This document shows, one piece after another, positions 26,001 through 38,455 of a stretch of DNA of 64,000 bases (its first letter is position 1; each line of letters begins with the position of its first letter). Under the pieces are notes generated by a model. That model searched no databases, had not been told where the DNA came from, and saw only the letters and a list, made by a program, of their open reading frames with translations. The DNA is taken from assembly GCA_004802705.1 (NCBI GenBank), contig SGPL01000067.1:1-64000 (forward strand), written 5' to 3'. The translations under genes were made by a program, and so were the position numbers. This DNA is from Bondarzewia mesenterica. Taxonomy: Eukaryota > Basidiomycota > Agaricomycetes > Russulales > Bondarzewiaceae.

Positions 26001-26900
26001 GAATACAGAACAAGCATTAGTGGAGATGAATATATAAGTGTGATGTATAGACAGGAAGCTATTGTGAGGTAGAATCCACCACAAATACTCCCAAACTCAT
26101 TTTACAAAGTCTTCATCATCTCCAATAAAAAAAACACAATTTTGCTATTTTATATAAAATCATCATCTCATTAGCCGAGATGTCTCACTGATACATAGAT
26201 TTTTCAGCATTGGGGTTAAACTGAATATCTCACTAGCCAAAAACTTTAACTATTGGGCATACACTAGATCTCATTGCTAGTCAGGATCTCTCATCATTAA
26301 GCACAGAGCTGACATTTCAGTAACCGAGAATATTTAGTGTGGGGAGAGAATCAACATTTTGAGAATCTCAGCCAAACTATTAGAGACAGTCAATAGTGAG
26401 TGAGCTCATGCTATTACTTTCTCTAATAATTTTGGCTAAACTATTAAAGATAGTCAATAGCAAGTGAGCCCATTCTATTATTTTCCTTGANAATCTCAGT
26501 TGAATTATTAGAAATAGTCAATGGTGAGCAAGCCCATTTTATTACTTTAACCTTAGCCAAATTATTAGAGATAATCAGTAGCAAGCAAGCTCATTCTATT
26601 ACTTTTCCTAAGATTCTTGGCTGAATCATTAAAGATAGTCAGTAGTGAGCAAGCTTAATCNCATTACCTTCTCTGAGAATCTCAACTAAACTATTAAAGA
26701 TGATCAACAGTGAGCAAGCTCAATCTCATCATCTTCTCTGAGATTCTTAGCTGAGCCATCAGAGATAGACAATGGTGAGGAGTGGCCCAACTGTTAAAAA
26801 TGGGTTATATATACATCAATTAGGCTTAGTTTGACCATCAGTGTTAGTCAAAAAGCATGATTGGCCAGAGCATCATAGACAGTATTAGAGCACTGAATAA
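23046..26900. mobile_element. Large palindrome of tandem repeats, foldback-like element
   Basis: The sequence from 23046 rightward closely matches the reverse complement of the sequence from about 26900 leftward. For example, gactaatcatgctttttgac (23081-23104 region) mirrors the 26.84-26.87 kb region, and catctcggctantgagatga near 23770 mirrors tcatctcattagccgagatg near 26160. Each arm has an outer part of about 60-bp units (core ctcactgttgatcatctcta) and an inner part of about 165-bp units (core aaggcctgagactcccc). The symmetry axis is near 24352, at cttgccaacaag. The left arm has about 2.5 inner units and the right about 10, so the arms are unequal (1.3 and 2.5 kb). No transposase is encoded. 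Long tandem-repeat inverted arms are the hallmark of foldback elements; that label is inference. Confidence 0.75.
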
Positions 26901-27231
26901 TATGACTCACAATGCTATGAGCATCTACTTATGTACATGTGTTTATATCTCACTGGCCACTTATTTTATAGACATTAATATAAAAACACCATCTANGCTT
27001 TGGCTGCATCTTCTCATAAGTGCATCTAATGACTACACTATGTGCTTTTAGTCATATAAGCACTTAGGTGACACATTCTTTATCTTCTCAAATGATAGAG
27101 AGAAGCTGCTAATTGTGATAGATATGAGTCAGCAGGAGAAAGAGGAGGCAATGGTGTCTAGCATGAGTTTGGAGCTAGCTGGTATATGAAGAATAAGGAT
27201 ACATAGAGATTTAGAAGTTTCACTCCCTCTA
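26901..27231. other. Unassigned DNA between foldback element and chromovirus
   Basis: About 330 bp without recognisable coding content. Its right end, tgaat at 27232-27236, is the left copy of the chromovirus target duplication, so this DNA and that after 36218 were once contiguous. Confidence 0.5.
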
Positions 27232-27236
27232 TGAAT

Positions 27237-27624
27237 TGTCATAAACATTAACATCTACATTTTTCTTTCTGACTCACTATGGATGCTTATACTTANCACT
27301 TTCTAATGAGGTGGCTTGGCTAATTACGATTNCTACCTATCTATAGCCTTTTCACATCCACGACCTTATACTATTACATTATCTTGGTCTATGCATCACA
27401 GTCATGCTATTTATAGTCTCTTAAACTACTTCACTTTCTTTAGCTTGATATCTTCTTTGTCTCACTTTATGTTTGTACATTGACTTGCCCTTGCAATCAA
27501 TACAAGGTTTTAGTCCTTNATTATAAAGATCAACATCATGATCCNATCCTTANAAACCTATCATTATTAGGCAAAGAGTGGCAAGACTATCAAGTTATGC
27601 CTTAGAAGACCGACAAACTTAACA
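27237..27624 (+). repeat. 5' LTR of the chromovirus
   Basis: 388 bp, TGTCATAAAC...AACTTAACA. It aligns along its whole length with 35791-36213, except for a segment of about 40 bp near the end (containing ctcttgattntacaagcttc) that only the 3' LTR has. Confidence 0.93.
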
Positions 27625-27949
27625 ACTATATCAAGCTCTCCNAAACAAACCTAAGACNAGGCTTGAGCAAGAAACTATAAACCTGTCNAGTTGCATTTGA
27701 AGGCCTAACAAGCCTGAGCAACAAAGAGTCCAAAGCAGCCAATCTTTAGAGAAACACNAAGAAATACCAGAGTAATGGCTTGCAGTAGCATCATCAATGC
27801 AGATAGCAGCAAATGTTTTAGCTCAAGAAGATNGAACACTATTTTATCCAGAAACATCATATCACTAGGGGGTCGAGATCCCCTTAGGAGGAAGGCACAG
27901 TGCATCCAACAAGAAATACCTCTCCTGCACCAATTCAAACACTCTTGAA

Positions 27950-29310
27950 GTTAGGGATAAAGCTATCTTTNTCATCCACTATGACACCCAGCAATGGACT
28001 TGGCTCTTTGATAAAACAGAAGATCTACTTCCTCAATCTATCTAAGGAGGATCTATAATATCTTCTGCAGCACTCCATGTAAAAAACAGGAAGAATGCAC
28101 CCTTAAGTGCATCTAGGGCTATCAGCCCACCAATATTCTTACCACAACCCAGTATCTAATAAAAACTTTAGGATAATGCACCTNAGGACCCCCATAAGTT
28201 CTACAAGAACNAGAACAAGATCTACTAGCACCACTATCACTTACTGCCCAAGTTAACTCAACCTCGCATNTACCTCCTCAAATCNCAAACTGCTACCACT
28301 GAACCCTCCTCCTTCACCTCCCTCTCCTTCCACTCAAAGAATAGCAACCACTAACTCATCAAACAAGTCAAGACCTAAAATCAAAACCTCGTNTTTTTTT
28401 CNATAGAAAAATGAGAAAGCTCTTAGATCTTCATCTTGGAATGTAAGATCTACTTCAAAGAAAAGCCAAAGGAGTTNTAGGATGATGCTGGGATAGTGGA
28501 TGAANAAAGGAAAGTTCTTTTTGCCCTGTCATACCTAGAAGGAGGAATAGTCGAAATATAGAAGCAATTAAAGATCAAGAAATATGAGAAGGCAAACAAC
28601 TATGGATCTTGACAAACATTCAAGAATGAATTTGTCGCTCAGTTTGCTGATGCAAACATCACAGCAAATGTCAGAATGAAGCTGGTCCAAATTAGACAAG
28701 GAAGGCGTACAGCCAATGACTTTATTGTCAAATTCAGAAATCTGGTGTTAGAATCTGAAATCACTGAAAGTCTTGTGCTCATTGAATACTTCATGGAAGC
28801 ATTAAATCTGACAATCATAAAAGAAGTCTATCAAAAAAACCTAGTACCAGATTTAATCGATGACTGGTACAAAGATGTTGCTACAGCCGATAATCAGTGG
28901 CACAAACTGTAGTCTTTTCTCAGTAGACACCACTTTGCTCAAAAGGACAAAGGAATTTAAATACCAAGGGGAAACAAAGTGCATGACCCTGATATGATNG
29001 ATGTGAATAAGAAGAAAGAACAGAAGGAATAAAAAAAGAAAGCAAAAGTGCACGCAACAAACATCCTTTTAGAGAAAGATAAGAAGCAGTATATGGAGGA
29101 AGGGCACTGCTTCAGGTGCAGCAATACTGGGCATCGGGCTAGAAAATGCTCAGACTGAGATATCTACACTAGGATAATGAAGGAGGAAGGAGGAAGTAAG
29201 AAGATAACCATAAAGGGACTAAAAAAAGTCATCAGAAAACTCTTGATAGAGAAAAGAGAGGCACTCACTGAACCTAGTGATGAAGATGATGAGAAGAAAG
29301 AGGATTTTTA
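27950..29310 (+). pseudogene. Chromovirus gag with intact CCHC zinc knuckle
   Basis: Gag packages the retrotransposon RNA. The open piece 28676-28912 has the retrotransposon-gag helix pattern (QGRRTANDFIVKFRNLV). At 29108-29149 the zinc knuckle C-F-R-C-S-N-T-G-H-R-A-R-K-C is complete (C-x2-C-x4-H-x4-C). Upstream, about 28260-28560, there is a Pro/Ser-rich part and a KLKIKKYEKANNYG-like segment. Stops interrupt the frame, including TGA at 28610-28612 where Trp is expected, and an acidic tail ends at about 29310. Confidence 0.75.
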
Positions 29311-29329
29311 ATGAGTCTAAAGTTCCAGA

Positions 29330-32300
29330 TGTGGCTTTGGACAAAAGGCTGCTATGACAACTCTATTTTTGTAAAATCTATGAAAGGCAAACAACTAAAA
29401 ATTGCATCATGGATATCTCAGAGTGGCATTGAAAGCATCAAAATGAAAGCAATAATAGACAGTGGAGTGATTGAAAGATTTATTCATTAGAAAATAGTGC
29501 AGAAGTATGGGCTCAGGATGACAAAACTAAAGAATGAAATTAAAATCTGAAATGTTGACAACACAGAAAACATCCTTAGATGAATCAAGGAATTTTTCTA
29601 CCTCTAACTATAGATTGAAAACCACACTAAAATGATGAGGCTATACATATTAGATATTAGAGATGATGAAATAATCCTCAAGCTCCCTTGGCTAAGAACT
29701 CACAATCTAANGATNGACTGGTAGAATGAGACAGTTCACTTTCAAAACTGTCCATACTGGTGTGAAAAAAANAGGCAAAACTAGCAATATAAGCAGTCAC
29801 TCAGAANAATCCTTCACAGCTNTAAAACTGAGGAGAAGATCAATNCAACCTCTATCTCCCAGAAGTTAACAGAAGAGGCAGGGAGAAATAAACCAAAGAA
29901 GTCAATCGAGGAATTCATTTCTGCTCACAATCTAACATATAGAAGGGTTTTTGAAGAAGAAGCATCTCAATAATTCCCTCCACCTAGGATGTGAGACTAT
30001 AGCATTGAACTCAAATCTAGTGCATCAGATGGAATATNTACAAAAATAATCCCCCTTACACAGCATAAACAGGAGGCACTTGANCAGTTTCTAAAAGAAT
30101 ACCTAAAGAGAGGGATGATAAGGACTTTAAAGTCCCCCTATGCATCACTGTTCTTCTTTGTGGTGAAGAAAGATGGAAAACTCTGACCTNTACAGGATTA
30201 CTGAAAGCTAAATGAATACATCATCAAAAACTAGTAACCTCTTTCTCTCAGCTCAGACATTATAGAGAGTCTAAAAGACAAACACATCTTCACAAAGATG
30301 GATGTCCACTAGAGCTACAATAATATTCNTATCAAAGAGGGTGACTAGGCAAAAGTGGCATTCTTAATNAACAAAGGTCTATTCAAACCGATGGTCATNT
30401 TCTTCAGGCTGACTAACTCACTGACAACCTTCNAAATAATGATGAATGAGCTGTTCAAAGACCTCATCATGACTGGTGAAGTGATTATCTACATGGACAA
30501 TATTTTGGTAGCAACAGTTTACATAGAAAGGCACAGAGAACTCATCAATGAGATACTTCATCACTTAGCAGAGAATGANCTTTTTCTCAAGCTAGAAAAG
30601 TGCACATTTAAAGTTGACATGGTGAATTATCTGGGTTTCATCATCTCCCATGATAAAATAGAAATGGACTCAGTCAAAATCGAGAGACTATTGAACTGGC
30701 TAACCCTCAGGTGAATGAGNGATGTAAGGTCATTTCTAGGCTTCAGAAACTTCTACCAACAATTCATCAAAGGGTATGCTCAACTGGCTCAACNCATGCA
30801 TGACCTCACAAAAAAGAATGTTAAGTGACACTGAGATGACCTGCAACAAGAGGCCTTCGATGCCCTAAAGGAGTCATTTACATCTANACCAGTACTAATT
30901 CAACTAGACACCACAAAGCCATTCAGAGTTGACACNGATGCATCCCTCACAGCAACTAGAGGAATATTGTCACAAATAAGTGATAGCTAGTGGTGTCCCT
31001 GTGCCTACCTTTCAAAAGGGTTCTCCTCTGCAGAATGAAANTATAACATCTATNACCGAGAACTCCTNGCAATCATCTGAGCATTCAAAGCATGAAGGCA
31101 CTTCTTGAAAGAATCAGATCACTTGATTGAGGTCTATTCAAATCACAAGAATCTAACATTCTACAAAGATGCCAGAAAGTTAAACTGCNGATAAGCACAC
31201 TGGTCACTCTTTCTGANNCATTTCAACTTCGAGATCCATCACATCAAGGGAATCAAGTGTGCACCAAATGAACTATCTAGGTGATCACACTTTGACAATA
31301 AAGGGCAAGACAATAAGGACAGAGTAGTCCTAGACAACTCATTGTTTGCCAAAGCACTCAAGGTAGAGAATGATGCAGTAGAAGACTCTTTAAAAGACTN
31401 AATTTGAAACTCAAAGGACCTGAACAATGAAATNACCCTCACTTTAGATCTGATCAAATCTGCAGGGCCTAAGTCATTGACCAAAGGGATGGAGCAATAA
31501 AATGTAGAAGATAGTCTGATCCTGTATAGAGGGCNCATCTATATACTTAAGGATCGAGACCTCTGAAGGGAAATCACATGACAGCACCATAACCTGCCTA
31601 CTATGGGACACCTCAGAGAGTGAAAAACAATCAAGCTAGTGCAATGAGAATTTTGGTGGCCAAGTATAATAGTATTCATTAGAGAATATATCAAAGGGTG
31701 TGCCACATGCTAGGCCTCAAAAAACCAGCCAAATTGACCTGAGGTGCCCATGATACCCATCTCAGCAGATGTCCATNCACTCTCTTTTTAAGTGATCTTC
31801 ATAGACTTCATCATGGATCTTCCAGTGTCCAAAGGGTTTAACNTAATTTCAGTCTTTATAGANTATGATATATCAAAGGGAGTGGTCTTTGTGCCATGCC
31901 ACAAGATAATTATGGCTAAACAAACAATAGACCTTTACTAGAATCATGTTTGGAGGCACTANAGTCTGCTAAGGAAGATTATATCAGATAGAGGCCTGTA
32001 GTATGCTGCAAAAGTTACAAAGNAATTATGCACTAAACTCGGGATTAAACAGGCAATGTCTACTGCCTACCATTCTCAGTCAGATGGGCAAACCAAATGA
32101 ACAAACTAGTCACTGCGATAGTTTCTGTGAATCTTCTGTAATTTCNAAGGCAATGACTGGGCTGATCTACTACTATTTGCAGAGTTCATGCACAACTTTA
32201 CAGTACACTCATCCACAAAGAAAGCCCCCTTCAAACTAATCATGGGATACACCCTACAGACATTACTAGAAATCCTAAAAGATTCGATGCTACCCATGAT

Positions 32301-32830
32301 TTCNCACAGACTGAAGCGACTAAAAGAAATTCAAAAAGATGCTATCATATTCCATAACCTAGCAGCACAGGTCATGGCTCAGAAGAAATCAAGAAAGGGC
32401 AAGGTATACTAAAAGGAGGACAAGATGTGGCTAGAAGTAAAAAAACCTCACTACTACTACACCCCTCGGAGATACGGACCCTTCCTAGTCCTAGATACAC
32501 CATTACTTGTGAATGTCTGGCTAAAGCTTCTAAGCACATGGAAGATTCACCCAGTATTCCACTTATCACTGATCATATCATATGTCAAAACTACAGTGCA
32601 TAGCCTAAACTTTGAAAGACTTGGCCCACCTAACCTCATAAATAATGAACTAGCCTACAAGGTAAAAATGCTATTGAACTCCCATATGTTTTGCAGAAAT
32701 TTACAATATTTAGTCCAGTAGAAGGGCTATTTCNCCACAGATGATGAATGGATGTTCTGTGAAGATTTAGAAGAAAATATGGAAGACCCACATTCGATCT
32801 TCAAAGAATTNCATAGAAACTACCCACATG
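29330..32830 (+). pseudogene. Chromovirus pol: protease, RT, RNase H, integrase, chromodomain
   Basis: Protease: IIDSGVIERFI (about 29453-29485) keeps the Asp-Ser-Gly. Reverse transcriptase: 30100-30715; the active-site box at 30490-30501 reads Y-M-D-N, so the second catalytic Asp is lost. RNase H: VDTDAS near 30930. Integrase: an HH-CC zinc region (GHLRE ... GCATCWAS-like, with stops at Trp) at about 31600-31720, Asp in FIDFIMDLPVSKG, Asp in IISDRGLQYAA, and then SDGQTK-stop near 32085-32100, where the third catalytic residue Glu is Lys and the next Arg codon is TGA. The C-terminal part PVFHLSLIISYVKT leads into a chromodomain (LINNELAYKVKMLLN, LQYLVQ, KGY, then EWMFCEDLE) at about 32620-32780. 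Chromodomains steer integration to marked chromatin. No long frame survives. Confidence 0.88.
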
Positions 32831-32869
32831 TACACNGCTGGGCCCTTCTTCAGGATTTANCCAAGTTGA

Positions 32870-33980
32870 CTCATTTTGGCACTATGCCAAACTCGTTCAG
32901 GATGATGGTAAAATTTCCCAGGCGATCACGGTGCCAAATCAGCNGCTTTCAGCTCCGTGCCAATTTCNTTGACCTTTATCTCAGCTTCACACATTCAGCA
33001 TGATCGGACGCTCCTTCCATTTTTGGGATATCAGACCATAATAATTGAAAATATCAAATAATTCAAAAATGACTCATATTTCACAGAAAAACTACAGCAG
33101 ATACAAAACAACAGTAATCTAACATGTCAAGCACTCTGATAGCTCNTCAACTTCTGAAGATACCTATAACAAAGACAGATTTGATCAGTAGATGTGGCAA
33201 CAATAGACAGATCTCAGGCAGCCCCAGAGATACAGCAACCAGTCCAAGCAGTGAGCAGCAGATAGACCAAGACAGATAGCCAAGCCAGCAAGCAGCAGAT
33301 AGATCAAGACAGAAGACCAAGCCAGCAAACAAGGCACATAGCAGCAACTTCCAGNGTGGCCAAGCAGTCCAGTGGCCAGGAGGGCAAAGTTACAACTGCG
33401 TGACAAATCTGTCAAGAACANGAGAGAATNTAATAGAATAACATACTGTTGTGTTTATGCAGCGAGCACNGATCACCACGCACTCNCTGACCCAATGTCT
33501 GGTGAGGNAGAATAGCGTGCACTTTCACGNNAGCGCTGCNCGCGAGTGCGATCGCCCAAAATACAGCNTGATGGANTGGTCAGTCAAGTGTGTAACAGAA
33601 ATCAGTAAAACTCACCTGTCATNTCTGCATGTGTTGTTGCGACATAAGAACTGATAAAAAGGTGTTTTCTTTCATATTGAATGAGGGATGGATGCGAGCA
33701 ATGGAGCAGGAACAAAGTCNTCAACAGCAAAAACTTCAACGACAAGTCAGCCAATTGTCACATGACTGTGACAATTGGGCGGCTGCCATGACATTGGAGA
33801 TCTCNGAGGACGACTGAAGTCAGCGTGAAGGAGAATTGTCAGGCTGTGATGCTGAAATCTTCCGGTTCAGGCCCAAATTGAGATTTAGTCCTNAGATCAT
33901 GCCATTTGCACTCATTTCAGCACGAACTTNGGTTCAATTTGGCATCGTGCTAATCCATCCGATCAGCTTAGTGCTAATTT
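32870..33980. other. CpG-retaining stretch inside the chromovirus
   Basis: Between pol and the next coding remnant this 1.1-kb part differs in base use. Around 33465-33835 CpG is frequent (for example gcgagtgcgatcgccc), whereas the flanks have almost none. A plus-strand reading at about 33660-33815 gives a Gln-rich helix (MRAMEQEQ ... KLQRQVSQLSHDCDNW). Related motifs of the form cac(t/g)atgccaaa occur inverted at both ends (32880s and 33930s), so it could be a nested insertion. That is only a possibility. Confidence 0.4.
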
Positions 33981-34199
33981 GTCTATTTTCNTTCTATGCT
34001 AATTAAANGCCTGGCGGTGTAATGAGCCTCANATCACCTCCATCTTTATTAGCTAATCATCAAGGATGATGAAAATTATAAAGAGGGAGGCAAATTCCCT
34101 CTCTTTTCTATAGTCCCCACAACTTTATGTTCAACCTCCTCCTACACTTGACCCCATTATAAGTTGCCCTTTCTNTTTTTATCATCTACTCACTACTAT

Positions 34200-35780
34200 G
34201 TCATCAATCTACAGCTCCTAGACCCTTTTCTACACCTCCAGCACTAGTGTCCAGACTACAATGATATCCTTATGTCTTCTTTCCCCGACAGAATNACTCA
34301 CCACTACAACCTCCGATAAACTGAACTCACACCAACATGATGAAATACAAGAACATAAGGAGCAACTAATCTGTGACCTCCATGCTCTCACAAGAAAATT
34401 GATAAAAGAGGGATATTTAGATGAGGTCAGGATGAAGGCCCTAAGGCTAGGAACTGATGCAGTTATACCTTCCCTTTCACCAAACTTTTACNGTGATGAT
34501 GACATTAAGAAATGACTAGGAATAGAAGCTGAGCAAGACCTTGTCTTACGAGAAGAAGCAAAAGAAGAATGCGAGGTCTTAGAGGCACTCACAAAAAGAG
34601 ACTGATAGGTATTTTGGCAGCAGCAGGAGATCTTGATAGACCTAAAAGTAGAAGCCTANCAGAAGGAGGCNTAGGAGCAGGCAAGGTTGAAGCTNATAGC
34701 CCTGGCAGAANAAGAAGCACATGATTGAGGNCTTACATTAGCAACAGAGCTAGTAGAAGCAGTGATGTCTCTACAAGGAATCATGTTTAAGATCGTGATT
34801 CCTCCACCCTCATCCCCTCGCATTGATGATGATACTCCTTATGTATCAACTACTCCTTTCTCCATCAACTCACCAGAATACCTTGATCATAGCATCCAGG
34901 TGTCCNCATCTTCCAGCTCAGTNTCATATACATACCTCNCAAGACTANTAACACCATCCTCCTCATCAAAACTACCTCTCTTGATGTTAACCTGAGATCC
35001 CNTATTATNATCGCCAGATGAGAGTTAGAGTCAGAGGGCTGAGTCTTTTATGGACACCTGGTAGTTGCAGAGCTACACTGTGCCCCCTTCCTACCACAAA
35101 ATCATATGATCNGTCTATCTCCCTCATTCTATATAGTGCTAATNGACCTCTTGAGATATGAAGGCATCAAATNGGCTCTATGTGAAGAATGAGACTTGGA
35201 GCTCACAAGGGACATTTGCTGCTATAGAGCCCTGACCTTGGAGCTAGAAGACTTGAGCTTTNCCAGTTTAGAATAAGAGTGACAATGCACATAGCTCTCA
35301 ATAGAATGAAGGGGAGTCGCAATGAGGCTGCATAGGACAAAAGCTAGTAAGAGGCTAAAATAAAGGGTATTAGCACTTTCTTTAACCTCTNTGGTACCAT
35401 CATCCCTCCTAGCAGAGGCACAGTGGGCAGACTANGAGATGAATAGACTGCGAGGTAGAGCAAGAGGGAGTAGCAACTACTCGCACCCCATAAAGCAATT
35501 CACCANTTTACCGCGACAGATGGCTTGACATAGCAGAGGTGCCCTATACTAAAAGAGAAGGTGTTTTATTTGTCGATCAGANAAATACCTCGCCAAGGTC
35601 TGCCCCAAGTGCATNGATAAGGGAAAGGGAAAGAAAATCATTGATGATAGGAGCAACCACAANAATGATAGTGNTGCGAAACACAGATATGGGCCAGAGC
35701 ACTATGGCTATTTTAGGGACCAGTTGGACGAGAACTACACCACTGNTTAAGGTCTTGGTGGGGACAACAAGAGGGTAGTG
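34200..35780 (+). pseudogene. Extra 3' ORF of the chromovirus with a zinc-knuckle-like end
   Basis: After pol, a second coding remnant reads rightward. It starts near an open piece 34261-34515 (HEHKEQLICDLHALTRKLI-like coiled coil), continues with Glu/Ala-rich helices to about 34790, then a Pro/Ser-rich linker (IPPPSSPRIDDD, 34797 onward). It ends at 35548-35610 with R-C-F-I-C-R-S-x-K-Y-L-A-K-V-C-P-K-C, a C-x2-C-x4-Y-x4-C pattern in which the knuckle His would have become Tyr by one C-to-T change. A Lys-rich tail follows. A gag-like or accessory nucleic-acid-binding protein downstream of pol is my inference. Confidence 0.5.
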
Positions 35781-35790
35781 ATGGGGCAGT

Positions 35791-36213
35791 TGTCATGAAT
35801 GCTAACATCTACATTTTTCTTTTTGACTCACTATGAATATTTATACTTATCACTTCNAATGAGGCGGCTTAACTAACTGCGATCCCTACCTATCTACAGC
35901 CTTGCCACACCCATGACCTTATATTATTACATCATCTTAGTCCATGTGCCNCAGTCACACTATTTATAGTCTCTTGAACTGCTTTGCTTTTTTTTAGCTT
36001 GATATCTTTCTTTGTCTCACCTCGTGTTTATACAATAACTTGCCCTTACAATTGATACAAGGTTTCAGTTCTTGATCTCTTGATTNTACAAGCTTCTCAC
36101 TCGACCTAATCCTNAAGATCAGCATCATGATTTAATCCTCAGAAANCTGTCATCATCAGACAAAGAGTGGCAAGGCTATCAAGTCACGCCTTAGAAGACT
36201 GATGAACTTGACA
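35791..36213 (+). repeat. 3' LTR of the chromovirus
   Basis: 423 bp, TGTCATGAAT...AACTTGACA, followed at once by tgaat, the right target duplication. A purine-rich stretch (gagggtagtgatggggcag) precedes it and could be the decayed polypurine primer site. Confidence 0.93.
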
Positions 36214-36218
36214 TGAAT

Positions 36219-38455
36219 GGCATGTATAGGAAGCAGAATAGCTTCAGGGGTGCAAATAGTCTACAAGATAATAGCACGAATACTTTTGTGCTTTCTAGAC
36301 TCAGCACATTTNATAGCAATGTCAAGGCTCCTCAGTTGGGCATAGGATATCACAGTGGTCCATTGTTACTACAAGAAAATTTGTTTGATGATGATGAGAG
36401 ATATTACTGANANGGAGGAAGAAATAGAGGTTATTATTAATGTGGTGCAAATGGAGATAACAATTGATAGTTGTAGTGGGGTAAGAGTCATGACTTATAA
36501 TAGGNACCTNACAGAGGGAGATATTGATGCTTTTTATTGAGTTTTATTTAATCTTTGACTATTTTTGATACTTACTCTTTTATTTATAATTTGCTATGTG
36601 AGTTACTATTGAACAATCAATTGACAGAACTGTATTGTGGGCTAGCTTTATATATATCACAAAAATGTGAATTTCAAATACTATAAGATAAAAATAGCTA
36701 AGGGGAAAGAGAGAAGGTAGAAAAATAAGAAAGAAGNTAAATAAAAGTCTCACATCTTTTTGATAGCTCCTGCACTCCTCACCTTATCAGATTGAAATTA
36801 TTGTAAAAGTAAACTNGTTGGCTATTTATCTTAAAGAATGCACATCAGAAGTGTGCAGCACTGAGCTAATGATAGCAACTGTTCAAAGTGCTAGTGAGAT
36901 AGTTTTTACCTGATCACTGCTACTGAAGGGATTTGATAGTATAAGTGGTAAAACAGATGATGCACAACATGTTGATATCAAATAGATAAAAGAAGGAGTG
37001 AGAGAGTGAGGGACTAAGATGAGTAGAATATAAAAAATGCAGTNATAATAGAGGGCCAGAAGAGTATCTGCGATGAGCAATAGTAGCTGAGTGGAAGATT
37101 TAAGTCATAAAAATTCTAGTGCACTCAATACTTGAATTTTCAAAGAGCAAATAGATTAATTTTCAAATGTCAATCTTTCATTCAATTGATCTCCCTCAAA
37201 GGAAATACATTTTAGCTTATTGTGCATCATGACTTATTAAAATATGTATTGTTATAGATAGTTTTTAATATAATTATAAATACTATGATAAATAGTTAGC
37301 AGTTTGATGTATGCAAAAACTTCACCATGGGCAATTGTACCTTGAGCTGCAGCAGGAGATAAAAGGCTGTAAAAGTAATAGAGATATGGTGNTGAATGTA
37401 GTAGAAAGTATATGCAATAAAATAGTCAAAGTGAGGCACACATGTCATTACAGNTACAATAGATGCAAGCTGAGTGTATATGTGAGTAAAGAGATTAGTT
37501 ACAAAGTATGCACAAAGCATCATTAGAGCTTCTTTCCTATATTAGGGATTAGCAGTTGCTTTTAAAGAAATAAAACACTATTAATATTAGAATACAGAGA
37601 ATGATAGAGAAATGCCTTTAAATAGAGCAATGTATTTTTAACTGAGGGTGTATCAGTAAGTGAGGGATTTTTTAAACCTTGTTTTGAGCCTTATGCAATA
37701 AGCAATGAGTAGCAGGAGTTATCAGCATCTACTACAAGATTGAGGATATGAGTAATAATGAGTAAGTGGAGAAATGAGATGAGCAGGGGAAGAACAAGAG
37801 GCATAGGCTAAGAAGCTAATAATATTGTGCTTAGATGGCACATAGTGAGTTNAATAGGGCTACAAAGATGCATCAAGTTGCTGTTAGCTCACTTCAGATA
37901 AAAAAGATGNGAGAGATATCTACCTTTATAAAGAGAATAACAAAATGGCTCATACACTGGGTGCGTGCATTTTCAGTGATAGAGAATCATATTATTGAGT
38001 GTGTGACCTTAAATTTAGGTGTCAGGCTCAATAAGACTAGAGAAGGAATGAAAGAATAGCAGCAGCATTAGAATGACTCATAGCAGTTGTAAAAATGAAT
38101 GTCAGAGTGGTGGGGTAATCTTATCATACAANGTGTGTGCTTAAGAGCTACATGGTGTGTGTCTACAAGTAGTGAGATAATTATAATATNTATTGATAAG
38201 ACACTGAGCATGATGNGAAAGGTAAATAAAGGCCACCATAGTGGCCACTATACTTGTAGTATATATATATAAATTATATGACTAAAATATATCAAAAAAT
38301 CTAAAAACTAATTAAAATCATGTGACTAGAATATATCAAAACATGTAATAATAATGTATATAAATTAAAAATTAAAAAAGTAGCTGCAAATAATTATTGT
38401 AATAGTTTTATATAATTATATATAATAGTACTTTATTTTAAGTACATTTAGTTAT
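36219..38455. other. Decayed repeat DNA, unassigned
   Basis: Plus-strand open pieces at 36213-36410, 37311-37526 and 37835-38059 have some protein-like character (for example KLHHGQLYLELQQEIKGCKS). They may be upstream parts of the KDZ relic that follows, but no motif confirms this. 38250-38450 is very AT-rich with microsatellite-like tatata runs. Confidence 0.3.

Larger units (their letters stand above)
27232..36218 (+). mobile_element. Complete but dead Ty3/Gypsy chromovirus
   Basis: Two LTRs (27237-27624 and 35791-36213) in the same orientation flank gag, protease, reverse transcriptase, RNase H, integrase and chromodomain remnants. Each LTR begins TGTCAT and ends CTTRACA. The 5-bp sequence tgaat directly precedes the left LTR (27232-27236) and directly follows the right LTR (36214-36218), a perfect target-site duplication. 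After the left LTR, ctatatcaagctctcc resembles an initiator-tRNA-Met primer site with changes. By eye nearly all differences between the LTRs are transitions. The internal region is longer than pol needs: 2.9 kb separate the chromodomain from the 3' LTR and carry further coding remnants. Confidence 0.93.
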
